Program-made: the position numbers and the translations under genes
Notes under the pieces: generated by a model
Told to the model about the DNA's origin: nothing
The model's input: only the letters and a program-made list of their open reading frames with translations
Databases searched by the model: none
Shown here: piece after piece, positions 45,125 to 53,043 of the stretch
How positions within the stretch are numbered: the stretch's first letter is position 1
How the letters are laid out: every line of letters begins with the position of its first letter
Origin: Roseibium album
GTDB lineage: Bacteria > Pseudomonadota > Alphaproteobacteria > Rhizobiales > Stappiaceae
Reading direction: 5' to 3'
NCBI RefSeq assembly: GCF_001404515.1
Contig: NZ_CXWE01000003.1
Coordinates: forward strand, 434,001-498,000
DNA length: 64,000 bases

Positions 45125-45445
45125 ATGCAAGTGACACCCGTACCTGCCGTTCATGCCTTGCGCATCCGGCAAAAGCCGCTGGAAATCCCGGCAACCGAGA
45201 CAGACAAGAATACACAATCCACACGCTCGTTCGCCGACATGACGATGACCCCGGCACATGTCGCCTCTGCAGCCCTGCGTGACACCTATCACGGGGCGCA
45301 TGCAGAATATGCGACCCAGTTGCTGGTCAGTGGCGAAGAATACCCGGAAACTCAGCTGGAACGTCATCTCCACATGGAGCAATACGTGCCCGCAACAGCT
45401 CACGAAGACGACGAACGGAGCTACACACTGTCATTGTCGGCCTGA
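45125..45445 (+). CDS. Unknown 106-residue protein
   Basis: No family recognised. 106 residues with no signal peptide or membrane segment. The N-terminal third is Pro/Thr-rich; the middle ADMTMTPAHVASAALRDTYHGAHAEYATQLL looks helical; the tail is acidic (HEDDERSYTLSLSA). It converges on the multicopper oxidase gene with seven bases between stops. Frame length and codon use similar to its neighbours make it a probable gene. Confidence 0.65.
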   Translation: MQVTPVPAVHALRIRQKPLEIPATETDKNTQSTRSFADMTMTPAHVASAALRDTYHGAHAEYATQLLVSGEEYPETQLERHLHMEQYVPATAHEDDERSYTLSLSA

Positions 45446-45452
45446 CAGACAA

Positions 45453-46838
45453 TCAGTCGTCGATCCTCAGGAAACCGGCCAGGCCGGTTTTCTGGTGTTC
45501 GATCACATGGCAATGAAATGCCCAGTCCCCGGGGTTGTCCGCCACAAGAGCCACATCCATCGTTTCTTCCGACATGAGCAGGGCCGTGTCGGTCACCAGC
45601 GGTGGCAATTTGCGCTTGTTTGAGCGGAGCAACTGGAATGAAACGCCGTGAAGATGGATCGGGTGGTCATTCGGCGACTCGTTCCGCAGCCTCAACACAT
45701 AGGATTTTCCGAGCTTGAGCCGTGCGAGGGGGTCGAGAGGCCCGGGCACGTCTCCGGGCCACGCTGTCCGGTTGATCGACCAGAATGTATAACCGAGCGT
45801 CCCGCAGATGCTTGCTTGAGGCGCATCGCCTTCGGGCGACCAGCCAAAGACGAATTCTATCACTTCCGCGTTCGAAAGATCCGCTTTCGGAACCGGATTC
45901 GGAGCCAGGGGCGTCAATTCGCTGAGATCCCGCCTGGCGCTGGCGCCACGCGGGGCGAACCGCGCCAGAACATTCTGGTCGAATTTCCTTTTCAAAATGA
46001 GACTGACGTCGTCTTCCTCGCGATCCGGAACACGCAGGGCGATATCCGCCCGCTGACCCGGTGACAGGACAACGTCCCGGGCCGGCAACGGCATTGGCAA
46101 CGGATTTGAATCAATGGCGATGACCCGGGCATCCGCACCGGCAATTTCATAGGCACCGACCCTGGTCACATCGGTCACGGCAAGACGAAGCCGTACCAGG
46201 CTTCCCGCCTGAAGTTCAAAGACCGGATCCACGTGCCAGTTGACGGTTGAAACAGTTCCCAATGTGCCGCCCCTGGCGGCGTTGCGTGCCTTGAACAACT
46301 TGATGAACTGGCCGTCACCACCAAGCCTGAAATCGCGAATGTTGAGTGGCAGATCGTGATCGAAGCCCGGATCTTCCGCCTCTTCGACGATCATCACCCC
46401 GGTCATGCCCCGCGCCATCTGTTCCAGCGTGTTGCAGTGAGGGTGATACCAGAATGTCCCCGCATCGGGCGGCGTGAATTCGTAGCGGAACGACTGACCT
46501 GCTTCGATCGGATATTGTGTGAGATAGGGAACGCCATCCATGGCGTTGGCGATCCTGAGACCGTGCCAATGGACGACGGATGCTTCATCCAGATGGTTGG
46601 TCACGCCGATGGATGTTCTTTCCCCCTGCTTGAACCGGAGCACCGGCGGAGGGCCGTCCGGTGAAAAGCTCATCATGTCTTTTGTCAGGGTGCCTGGCAC
46701 AATGCCATGATCGAGATGTGACATTATCAGTGCATGGTCGGAAGCCTGTGCCTGACCAGCCGCAAAACCTCCGGCTGCAAATGCTGACATTACTCCCGCG
46801 GTGCCAAACAGGACTTCCCGCCGCGATAGACCGGGCAT
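45453..46838 (-). CDS. Multicopper oxidase with Tat signal
   Basis: 461 residues. The twin-arginine signal is SRREVLFGTAG with a hydrophobic stretch to about residue 30, so the folded copper enzyme is exported to the periplasm. All four copper motifs are visible: H90-W-H92-G, WYH132-P-H134, H392-P-I-H395-L-H397-G and H442-C443-H444 with H448. The axial position of the type 1 copper is Leu453, as in high-potential laccases. Members oxidise phenols, Cu(I) or other metals. It stands alone, with no copper-resistance partners near. Confidence 0.93.
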   Translation of the reverse strand: MPGLSRREVLFGTAGVMSAFAAGGFAAGQAQASDHALIMSHLDHGIVPGTLTKDMMSFSPDGPPPVLRFKQGERTSIGVTNHLDEASVVHWHGLRIANAMDGVPYLTQYPIEAGQSFRYEFTPPDAGTFWYHPHCNTLEQMARGMTGVMIVEEAEDPGFDHDLPLNIRDFRLGGDGQFIKLFKARNAARGGTLGTVSTVNWHVDPVFELQAGSLVRLRLAVTDVTRVGAYEIAGADARVIAIDSNPLPMPLPARDVVLSPGQRADIALRVPDREEDDVSLILKRKFDQNVLARFAPRGASARRDLSELTPLAPNPVPKADLSNAEVIEFVFGWSPEGDAPQASICGTLGYTFWSINRTAWPGDVPGPLDPLARLKLGKSYVLRLRNESPNDHPIHLHGVSFQLLRSNKRKLPPLVTDTALLMSEETMDVALVADNPGDWAFHCHVIEHQKTGLAGFLRIDD

Positions 46839-46936
46839 TTTCGTTCCTCATGAATTTCGGGCGCGTCCGGCGGCAACAGAACACCAGGTGATTGCATTAC
46901 ACAAGGTTGTTTGTGTCGCAGGGCTATGGCGGTCAA

Positions 46937-48532
46937 TCAGTACCCGCCCGCGTTCCCGTCCTTGCGCGGATCAGACCCGGCGGTGAGGAGGCCACGGGCA
47001 CGATCGATCATGATTGCCTGGCTGCCTCCGATCGGGTCGTTCGCGGCAACGACGGTATGCCCGAGCGCCTTCAGGCCCTCGATCGTCGACGGAGGGATCA
47101 GTCTTTCCGCCTGAAGATCATGGTTCGCCATGTCGAAGAACATGCGCGGGAAATCAATTGCCGCCTGAACGTCCATGCCGTAGTCGATGATGTTGGTCAG
47201 CAGGTGTGCGTGACCGGCTGCCTGGTATTGCCCTCCCATGACCCCGAATGACAGCCACGGCGATCCATCCTTGAGCACCATGGCCGGTATGATCGTGTGC
47301 AGCGGACGCTTTCCGCCATCGATGGAATTGGCATGTCCCGGCGCCGCCTTGAAGGATTTGCCGCGACAATGAAGCAGAACGCCGCTTTCAGGCGCGACGA
47401 TACCGCATCCGAAATCGCTGAACAGCGAATTGATAAGCGATACGGAAAGGCCATCCTTGTCGACCACGGTGAGATAGACCGTGTCGGTCTGCGGGCTCAA
47501 TGCGGCCTCGGGAACGGACGTCATGCGCGCATCAATGGAAACCTGCGCGGAAAGTTGATCAATATAGTCCGATCCGATCAACCGTGTGTGACACACGTCC
47601 ATATGACCTGGATCCGTGACGAATTTTTCTCGCACCGCGTAAGCGATCCGGGCCGCCTCCATCTCCAGATGGAATCGTTCCGGACCAAGCGGGTCAAGGC
47701 TTTCAAGGTCGAATTTTTCCAGGATACCCAACATGACCAATGCGATGACACCCTGGCCGTTCGGTGGCAACTCGGCGACCGTGTGGCCCCTGTAATCGCG
47801 CATGACCGGCGACACCGCCGTGGTATGGCAGGCGGCAAGATCGTCTTCGGTAAGCAGACCGCCGCGAGCCTGAACCGCGGAAACGATATCCCGCGCGACT
47901 GCACCGGTATAAAAGGCATCTGCACCGCCTTCTGAAATCTTGTCCAGCGTTTCACCCAGATGTGGATACTTCAGGATCGTGCCGGCTGAGGGGGCTTCGC
48001 CCCTGATCAGATAGCGTGCAGCGGAAATTTCGTCTGAGCGCAGCTTTTCAACATCTCCCGCCCAGTCCCGGGCAACACGGGGGGCAACCGGAAACCCTTC
48101 CCGTGCGTATTCAATGGCCCGCTTGAAGAGCTCCTTGAACGAACGTGTTCCATGGGCCTTGAGCAAGGTCTCCCATGCACGGACGGCGCCAGGCACGGTA
48201 ACGGAATGTGGTGACGTATCCGTTATTTCCGTTACTCCAAGCGCGGCAAGCCGATCCGGACTCGCGGCTTTCGGCGCAGCGCCCGAACCGTTGAATCCGG
48301 TCAGTCGCCCGTCTGATTCCGTCACGATTGCAAAACAATCACCACCGATGCCGGTCATGTGCGGTTCGACGACACATTGGACCGCGACCGCCGCAATTGC
48401 GGCGTCGACCGCATTGCCACCATCCTGCAAAATCTCAAGCGCCGCGCTGGTCGCAAGGGGATGGGACGTAGCAGCTGCTGCATTGCGCGCGAAGACCGGA
48501 GACCGGCCCGGTGCCTGAAAATCACGCTTCAC
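46937..48532 (-). CDS. ggt: Gamma-glutamyltransferase family protein
   Basis: 531 residues from GTG 48532, with GGAGGA five bases upstream; ATGs at 48562 and 48601 are alternatives. Landmarks: ATSHPLATSAALEILQDGGNAVDAAIAA, EPHMTGIGGDCFA, NGSGAAP, LPPNGQGV, and the autoprocessing region TVYLTVVDKDGLSVSLINSLFSDFGCGI with a catalytic Thr. No signal peptide is seen at the preferred start, so it is probably cytoplasmic or belongs to the acylase-like GGT branch. GGTs cleave gamma-glutamyl amides such as glutathione; the exact substrate is open. Confidence 0.88.
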   Translation of the reverse strand: MKRDFQAPGRSPVFARNAAAATSHPLATSAALEILQDGGNAVDAAIAAVAVQCVVEPHMTGIGGDCFAIVTESDGRLTGFNGSGAAPKAASPDRLAALGVTEITDTSPHSVTVPGAVRAWETLLKAHGTRSFKELFKRAIEYAREGFPVAPRVARDWAGDVEKLRSDEISAARYLIRGEAPSAGTILKYPHLGETLDKISEGGADAFYTGAVARDIVSAVQARGGLLTEDDLAACHTTAVSPVMRDYRGHTVAELPPNGQGVIALVMLGILEKFDLESLDPLGPERFHLEMEAARIAYAVREKFVTDPGHMDVCHTRLIGSDYIDQLSAQVSIDARMTSVPEAALSPQTDTVYLTVVDKDGLSVSLINSLFSDFGCGIVAPESGVLLHCRGKSFKAAPGHANSIDGGKRPLHTIIPAMVLKDGSPWLSFGVMGGQYQAAGHAHLLTNIIDYGMDVQAAIDFPRMFFDMANHDLQAERLIPPSTIEGLKALGHTVVAANDPIGGSQAIMIDRARGLLTAGSDPRKDGNAGGY

Positions 48533-48802
48533 TGAATTCCTCCCACCCGAATTTCTCTTCATTTGTTCCGTTTCGCCGCAGAAGTTTCTCGGCAAAGCCA
48601 TCTATTCGTCAGCACGCTGTTCTGGTAGCAAACCCTGATTGCGGCCAGCACCTTAAGGAGTGGCAGTCAAATTCGCAAACCCTCACCGGTTGCGCGGCAA
48701 TACGAACCATGCGGCTCGATGTCCGGGTCATGCGGTGGCAAACTCCCTGCTGGCACGTGTGTGACCCGTACTCGATATGAACCTCCGGAAGGATGACAAT
48801 CA

Positions 48803-49237
48803 ATGGCAAATGGCATTTCACTTTCAACGGCAGAGACCATCACTTCCGCCGCATTTGCAAAGGCGGCCGAGCTCGGTTTGAAACCGTTGACCGTCGTTGT
48901 CCTGGATGCCGGCGGCCATACAATCATCCTGAAAAGACAGGATGGATCATCGAACCTGCGTCCCGAAATAGCGACCGGCAAGGCAAATGGCGCACTCGCT
49001 GTCGGAACGGGCACCAGATGGCTGAATGCCAACGCGGAAACACGACCGCATTTCGTCAATGCACTGAACGGTGTTGCTGGCGGCAACATCATCCCGGTTC
49101 CAGGTGGTGTCCTGGTGAGGAACGAAGCCGGTGACACGCTTGGCGCTGTCGGCATCACCGGCGACACATCCGAAAATGACGAAACTTGCGCGGTGGCAGG
49201 CATCGAAACCGTTGGCCTGATCCCGGATTGCGGCTGA
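48803..49237 (+). CDS. GlcG/HbpS-like heme-binding family protein
   Basis: 144 residues of the GlcG/HbpS (Haem_degrading) fold: AAFAKAAELGLKPLTVVVLDAGGHTIILKRQDG at the start, then ATGKANGALAVG, GVAGGNIIPVPGGVLVRN and VGITGDTSENDETCAVAGIE. Members bind heme or cobalamin-like ligands or are small accessory proteins in diol or glycolate operons. No signal peptide. It stands alone between divergent and convergent genes, so the context gives no further hint. Confidence 0.88.
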   Translation: MANGISLSTAETITSAAFAKAAELGLKPLTVVVLDAGGHTIILKRQDGSSNLRPEIATGKANGALAVGTGTRWLNANAETRPHFVNALNGVAGGNIIPVPGGVLVRNEAGDTLGAVGITGDTSENDETCAVAGIETVGLIPDCG

Positions 49238-49251
49238 TCAGGCACGAACGG

Positions 49252-49761
49252 TCAGCAGGACTGCTTTAGTGATTTCCTGAATATCTGGAGCATGCCGGGG
49301 TCCACCTTCAAGGTATCATGAAGTTTCCAGCCCCGGCGTACGAGCAGGGATTGCGCCGATCCGGTCGTCGCGTGGATTTCGTCAAATCCGAGACGATCGG
49401 CTTCTCTTTCGGCTGCAGAAACAAGCATGCCGCCAATCCCGGACTGCCGCCGGGGTTGAGGAACGAGGAGTGCGGTCAGCCAGACGCCCGGATACCTGTC
49501 CGATCCGGGTGAGATATCCCGGAGTGACACGGTTCCGACCGGCCTTGACACATTGTCGACAGCAACGAGGCACCGGGGCAGGATGCGGCTGCTATCCAGG
49601 CATTGTTGCAGGTCGGATGCAGGATTGCCGGGACCGTCAGGACCGTACCAGTCCGGCCACTCGCTCTCAAACCACTGAACGATCTGACCGACAGCCTCCG
49701 GTACGGTTTCCAGCGCAACGATGCGAAGTCCGTCTACGGGCCTCGTCGCAAATGCACTCAC
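49252..49761 (-). CDS. GNAT-family acetyltransferase
   Basis: 169 residues. The acetyl-CoA-binding motif is VWLTALLVPQPRRQSGIGGMLVSAAEREADRLGF (Q/R-x-x-G-x-G/A type), followed by EIHATTGSAQSLLVRRGWKL. The substrate is unknown; the N-terminal WFESEWPDWYGPDGPGN resembles GNAT proteins acting on small amines. It follows phaR in the same direction with ten bases between, so the two may be co-transcribed without a functional link. Confidence 0.87.
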   Translation of the reverse strand: MSAFATRPVDGLRIVALETVPEAVGQIVQWFESEWPDWYGPDGPGNPASDLQQCLDSSRILPRCLVAVDNVSRPVGTVSLRDISPGSDRYPGVWLTALLVPQPRRQSGIGGMLVSAAEREADRLGFDEIHATTGSAQSLLVRRGWKLHDTLKVDPGMLQIFRKSLKQSC

Positions 49762-49771
49762 GCCGGCATGA

Positions 49772-50365
49772 TCAGGACTTGTCGGTCAGCTTGTTGATCT
49801 TCTTTTGCATCTCTTCAAGCTGCCTTTTCATTTGGTCCAGATCGCCGGAATCGGACTTCTCCTTTTTCGCCGTATCGGCCGCAGGTTCCGAACCCTCGGC
49901 AGTCCCGGCCTCGCCCGCCGGAAAGGGCATGAACATCTTCATTGCCCGTTCAAACATTTCCGTATTTCGCTTGACCTGGTCCTCGATGGCGTCGAATGCC
50001 GTTGCTCCGAATGCTTCGCTCATCTGCGAACGCAGTTTTTCCTGCTCTTTCGTCAATGACGTCATTGAATATTCCAGGAAGCTCGGAACAAGTCCCTGCA
50101 TGCTGTCGCCATAAAACCGGATCAGCTGTCGCAAGAAGGTGACCGGTAGAAGGTTTTGCCCCTTGCCTTCCTGTTCGAAAATGATCTGGGTCAGCACCGA
50201 GCGGGTGATGTCATCTCCCGATTTGGCGTCAAAGACCACAAAATCCTCTTCTCCCTTCACCATCACCGCCAGATCCTCAAGCGTGACATAGGTGCTGGTG
50301 CCCGTGTTGTAGAGCCGCCTGTTGGCGTATTTCTTGATGATTGTAGGCTCGTTCGTCTTGGCCAT
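49772..50365 (-). CDS. phaR: Polyhydroxyalkanoate synthesis repressor PhaR
   Basis: 197 residues. The N-terminal PHB/PHA accumulation DNA-binding domain (IIKKYANRRLYNTGTSTYVTLEDLAVMVKGEEDFVVFDAKSGDDITRSVLTQIIFEQE) and a PHB-binding region (LPVTFLRQLIRFYGDSMQGLVPSFLE) are followed by a Lys/Glu coiled tail. PhaR binds PHB granules and, when polymer is scarce, represses phasin and its own gene. It is divergent from phaA-phaB across 297 bp. Confidence 0.94.
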   Translation of the reverse strand: MAKTNEPTIIKKYANRRLYNTGTSTYVTLEDLAVMVKGEEDFVVFDAKSGDDITRSVLTQIIFEQEGKGQNLLPVTFLRQLIRFYGDSMQGLVPSFLEYSMTSLTKEQEKLRSQMSEAFGATAFDAIEDQVKRNTEMFERAMKMFMPFPAGEAGTAEGSEPAADTAKKEKSDSGDLDQMKRQLEEMQKKINKLTDKS

Positions 50366-50552
50366 CCGTCATATCCGCCTGTCAGCCTTCCGGCTAGTTT
50401 TCCGTTTGATGACAGGGCCTCCGCAGACCCGTCATCTCCTCCAATAGTGAGACTAAGCCAATCGTATCGGATCGTGCCACTCTTTTTATGTGCGCCGACG
50501 AAAGGATTATACCGCAAATGCGAAAAGAGGGTCCGGATAAGGGCTGATACGG

Positions 50553-50581
50553 TTGACACGATACCAACGGCAGTTTCTAGT
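50553..50581 (+). promoter_or_regulatory. Candidate sigma-70 promoter of phaA
   Basis: TTGACA (50553-50558) is a perfect -35 box; TCTAGT (50576-50581) follows after 17 bases as the -10. It would give a leader of about 75 bases before phaA. Confidence 0.6.
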
Positions 50582-50662
50582 CCTCTCATCGATAAGGATC
50601 AAAAGGTGCCCCGACGGCACCCACCTTCTGTGGCCACTTGGCCCCTAGTCCTGGAGAGTAGA

Positions 50663-51844
50663 ATGAGCGCTTCCACAGATATCGTCATTGTCAGCGCGAC
50701 CCGCACACCCGTAGGGTCCTTCAACGGTTCCTTCGCTAACGTTCCGGCGCATGATCTGGGCACCATTGTCATGAAAGCCGCGATGGAACAGGCCGGCGTG
50801 GACGGCGGTGACATAGACGAAGTCGTCTTTGGTCAGGTGCTGACCGCAGCGCAAGGCCAGAACCCCGCCCGGCAGGCCGCGATCAATGCCGGCATCGCCG
50901 ACAGTTCGAGCGCCTGGACATTGAACCAGGTATGCGGCTCGGGCCTGCGTACGGTCGCTATCGCAGCGCAGCAGATTCAGACCGGTGACGCCAACATCAT
51001 GATGGCCGGTGGCCAGGAAAGCATGTCGCTCTCTCCGCATGCCGCCTACATGCGCAGCGGTCACAAGATGGGCGACTTCAAGATGATCGACACCATGATC
51101 AAGGATGGCCTCTGGGACGCATTCAACGGCTATCACATGGGTCAGACGGCCGAGAACGTCGCCGAAAAGTGGCAGATCAGCCGTGATCAGCAGGACGAGT
51201 TCGCTGTCGCCTCCCAGAACAAGGCGGAAGCTGCCCAGAAGGCGGGCAGGTTCAAGGACGAAATCACACCGGTCACTGTCAAGGAACGCCGGTCGGAACG
51301 TGTTGTCGAGGACGACGAATACATCCGCCACGGCGCGACCCTCGAAAGCGTCGCCAAGCTGCGTCCTGCTTTCTCCAAGGAAGGCTCGGTGACGGCCGCA
51401 AACGCGTCGGGCATCAATGACGGCGCAGCCGCCATTCTCGTCATGAGCGCCGCCGAAGCGGAAAAGCGCGGTCTGACCCCGCTTGCCCGCATCGCGTCCT
51501 GGTCAACGGCAGGTGTTGATCCCGCGATCATGGGGTCCGGTCCGATCCCGGCGTCCCGCAAGGCGCTTGAGAAAGCCGGCTGGGCTGCCGCCGATCTCGA
51601 TCTCGTCGAGGCAAACGAAGCCTTCGCCGCGCAAGCCTGTGCCGTGAACAAGGACATGGGCTGGAACCCAGATATCGTCAATGTCAATGGTGGGGCAATC
51701 GCGATCGGACACCCGATTGGTGCATCCGGTGCCCGCGTCCTGACCACCCTGCTCCATGAAATGAAGCGCCGCGATGCCAAGAAAGGCCTCGCCACGCTTT
51801 GCATCGGTGGCGGCATGGGCGTCGCCATGTGCCTGGAGCGCTGA
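50663..51844 (+). CDS. phaA: Acetyl-CoA acetyltransferase (beta-ketothiolase)
   Basis: 393-residue biosynthetic thiolase. The catalytic set is C91 (LNQVCGSGLRT), H350 (AIGHPIGASG) and C380 (LCIGGGMG). It condenses two acetyl-CoA to acetoacetyl-CoA, the first PHB step. ATG 50663 is chosen: an open frame continues upstream to 50156 but overlaps phaR on the other strand, and GGAGAG stands before this ATG. phaB follows at 51982; the polymerase gene phaC is not in the window. Confidence 0.96.
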   Translation: MSASTDIVIVSATRTPVGSFNGSFANVPAHDLGTIVMKAAMEQAGVDGGDIDEVVFGQVLTAAQGQNPARQAAINAGIADSSSAWTLNQVCGSGLRTVAIAAQQIQTGDANIMMAGGQESMSLSPHAAYMRSGHKMGDFKMIDTMIKDGLWDAFNGYHMGQTAENVAEKWQISRDQQDEFAVASQNKAEAAQKAGRFKDEITPVTVKERRSERVVEDDEYIRHGATLESVAKLRPAFSKEGSVTAANASGINDGAAAILVMSAAEAEKRGLTPLARIASWSTAGVDPAIMGSGPIPASRKALEKAGWAAADLDLVEANEAFAAQACAVNKDMGWNPDIVNVNGGAIAIGHPIGASGARVLTTLLHEMKRRDAKKGLATLCIGGGMGVAMCLER

Positions 51845-51981
51845 TCGTCGGACATTGACAAGGATCATGGCCGGATCGGTCCGGCCATGATTGAAAATCG
51901 CGAATTCTGGAACAACAGAATTTCGAAGAGCCCTGGGGCGCAGACCCACAGGGCCCCAACTGGAAGTCAGGAGGAAGGGGA

Positions 51982-52710
51982 ATGAGCAAGGTCGCATTGG
52001 TCACTGGTGGAACGCGCGGCATCGGCGAAGCAATTTCGCGCGGTCTGAAAGACGCCGGCTACACCGTGGCAGCCACCTACGCCGGCAATACTGAAAAAGC
52101 GGAGGCCTTCAAGGCCGACACCGGCATTCATGTCTACAAATGGGATGTCTCCGACCCTGACGCCTGTGCAGCTGGAATAGCGCAGGTTGAAAGTGAACTT
52201 GGCCCTGTTGAAGTGCTGGTCAACAATGCCGGCATCACAAGGGACGGCATGTTCCACAAGATGAGCTTCGACCAGTGGCGCGCAGTCATGTCGACGAACC
52301 TCGATTCCATGTTCACCATGACCCATCCGGTCATCAATGGCATGCGTGGTCGCGGATCTGGTCGCGTCATCAACATCTCCTCCATCAACGGCCAGAAAGG
52401 TCAGATGGGCCAGACGAACTACTCGGCTGCCAAGGCGGGTGTGATTGGATTCACCAAGGCTCTGGCACAGGAAAATGCCTTCAAGGGCATAACCGTCAAT
52501 TGCGTCTGTCCGGGCTATATCAACACGGACATGGTCGCCGCCATGCCGGAAAAGGTCCTGGAGTCCATCATTTCCGGTATCCCGGTTGGCCGTCTCGGCC
52601 ATCCTGAGGAAATTGCACAGACCGTTGTCTACCTTGCCTCCGACGCGGCCGCGTTCATGACCGGTGCGGTGATGACAATCAACGGCGGTCAATACGTCGC
52701 GAACGGCTGA
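51982..52710 (+). CDS. phaB: Acetoacetyl-CoA reductase
   Basis: 242-residue SDR. Glycine motif VTGGTRGIGEAI, NNAGITRDGMFHKM, active-site SSINGQKGQMGQTNY147SAAK151, and the PhaB-typical KVLESIISGIPVGRLG. It reduces acetoacetyl-CoA to (R)-3-hydroxybutyryl-CoA with NADPH. AGGAGGAAGGGG before the ATG is a very strong ribosome site. A terminator follows. Confidence 0.96.
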   Translation: MSKVALVTGGTRGIGEAISRGLKDAGYTVAATYAGNTEKAEAFKADTGIHVYKWDVSDPDACAAGIAQVESELGPVEVLVNNAGITRDGMFHKMSFDQWRAVMSTNLDSMFTMTHPVINGMRGRGSGRVINISSINGQKGQMGQTNYSAAKAGVIGFTKALAQENAFKGITVNCVCPGYINTDMVAAMPEKVLESIISGIPVGRLGHPEEIAQTVVYLASDAAAFMTGAVMTINGGQYVANG

Positions 52711-52737
52711 CCAGGCCACGTGATATGTTCCAGGTTC

Positions 52738-52762
52738 AAGGGGCGCCCGCTGGGCGCCCCTT
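52738..52762 (+). terminator. Terminator after phaB
   Basis: AAGGGGCGCCC (52738-52748) pairs perfectly with GGGCGCCCCTT (52752-52762) round GCT, 28 bp after the phaB stop, followed by ATTTCG. Confidence 0.82.
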
Positions 52763-53043
52763 ATTTCGTCAAAGGCACTTGCGGGCTCAACAGCACCCCG
52801 CACCGGATATGGCAAACAGGCGATCCTGTCCCACATCGTCAATATGCTGCTGGTTCTGTGCGCCGTGCAGGAATTTCGAAGTCGATTTTGAACCATTGAA
52901 GCGCGAATGACCGCAGTGCAGGCGATAATGCACCCCGTCGACCGGGACATGAGTTTCGACTCCCGGACGGGCAACGAGCCTCATGGCTTCACATAAGCAA
53001 CACCGTGGTGCAGTGTTGGAAAAAGACCACGTGGAGGCCAGGT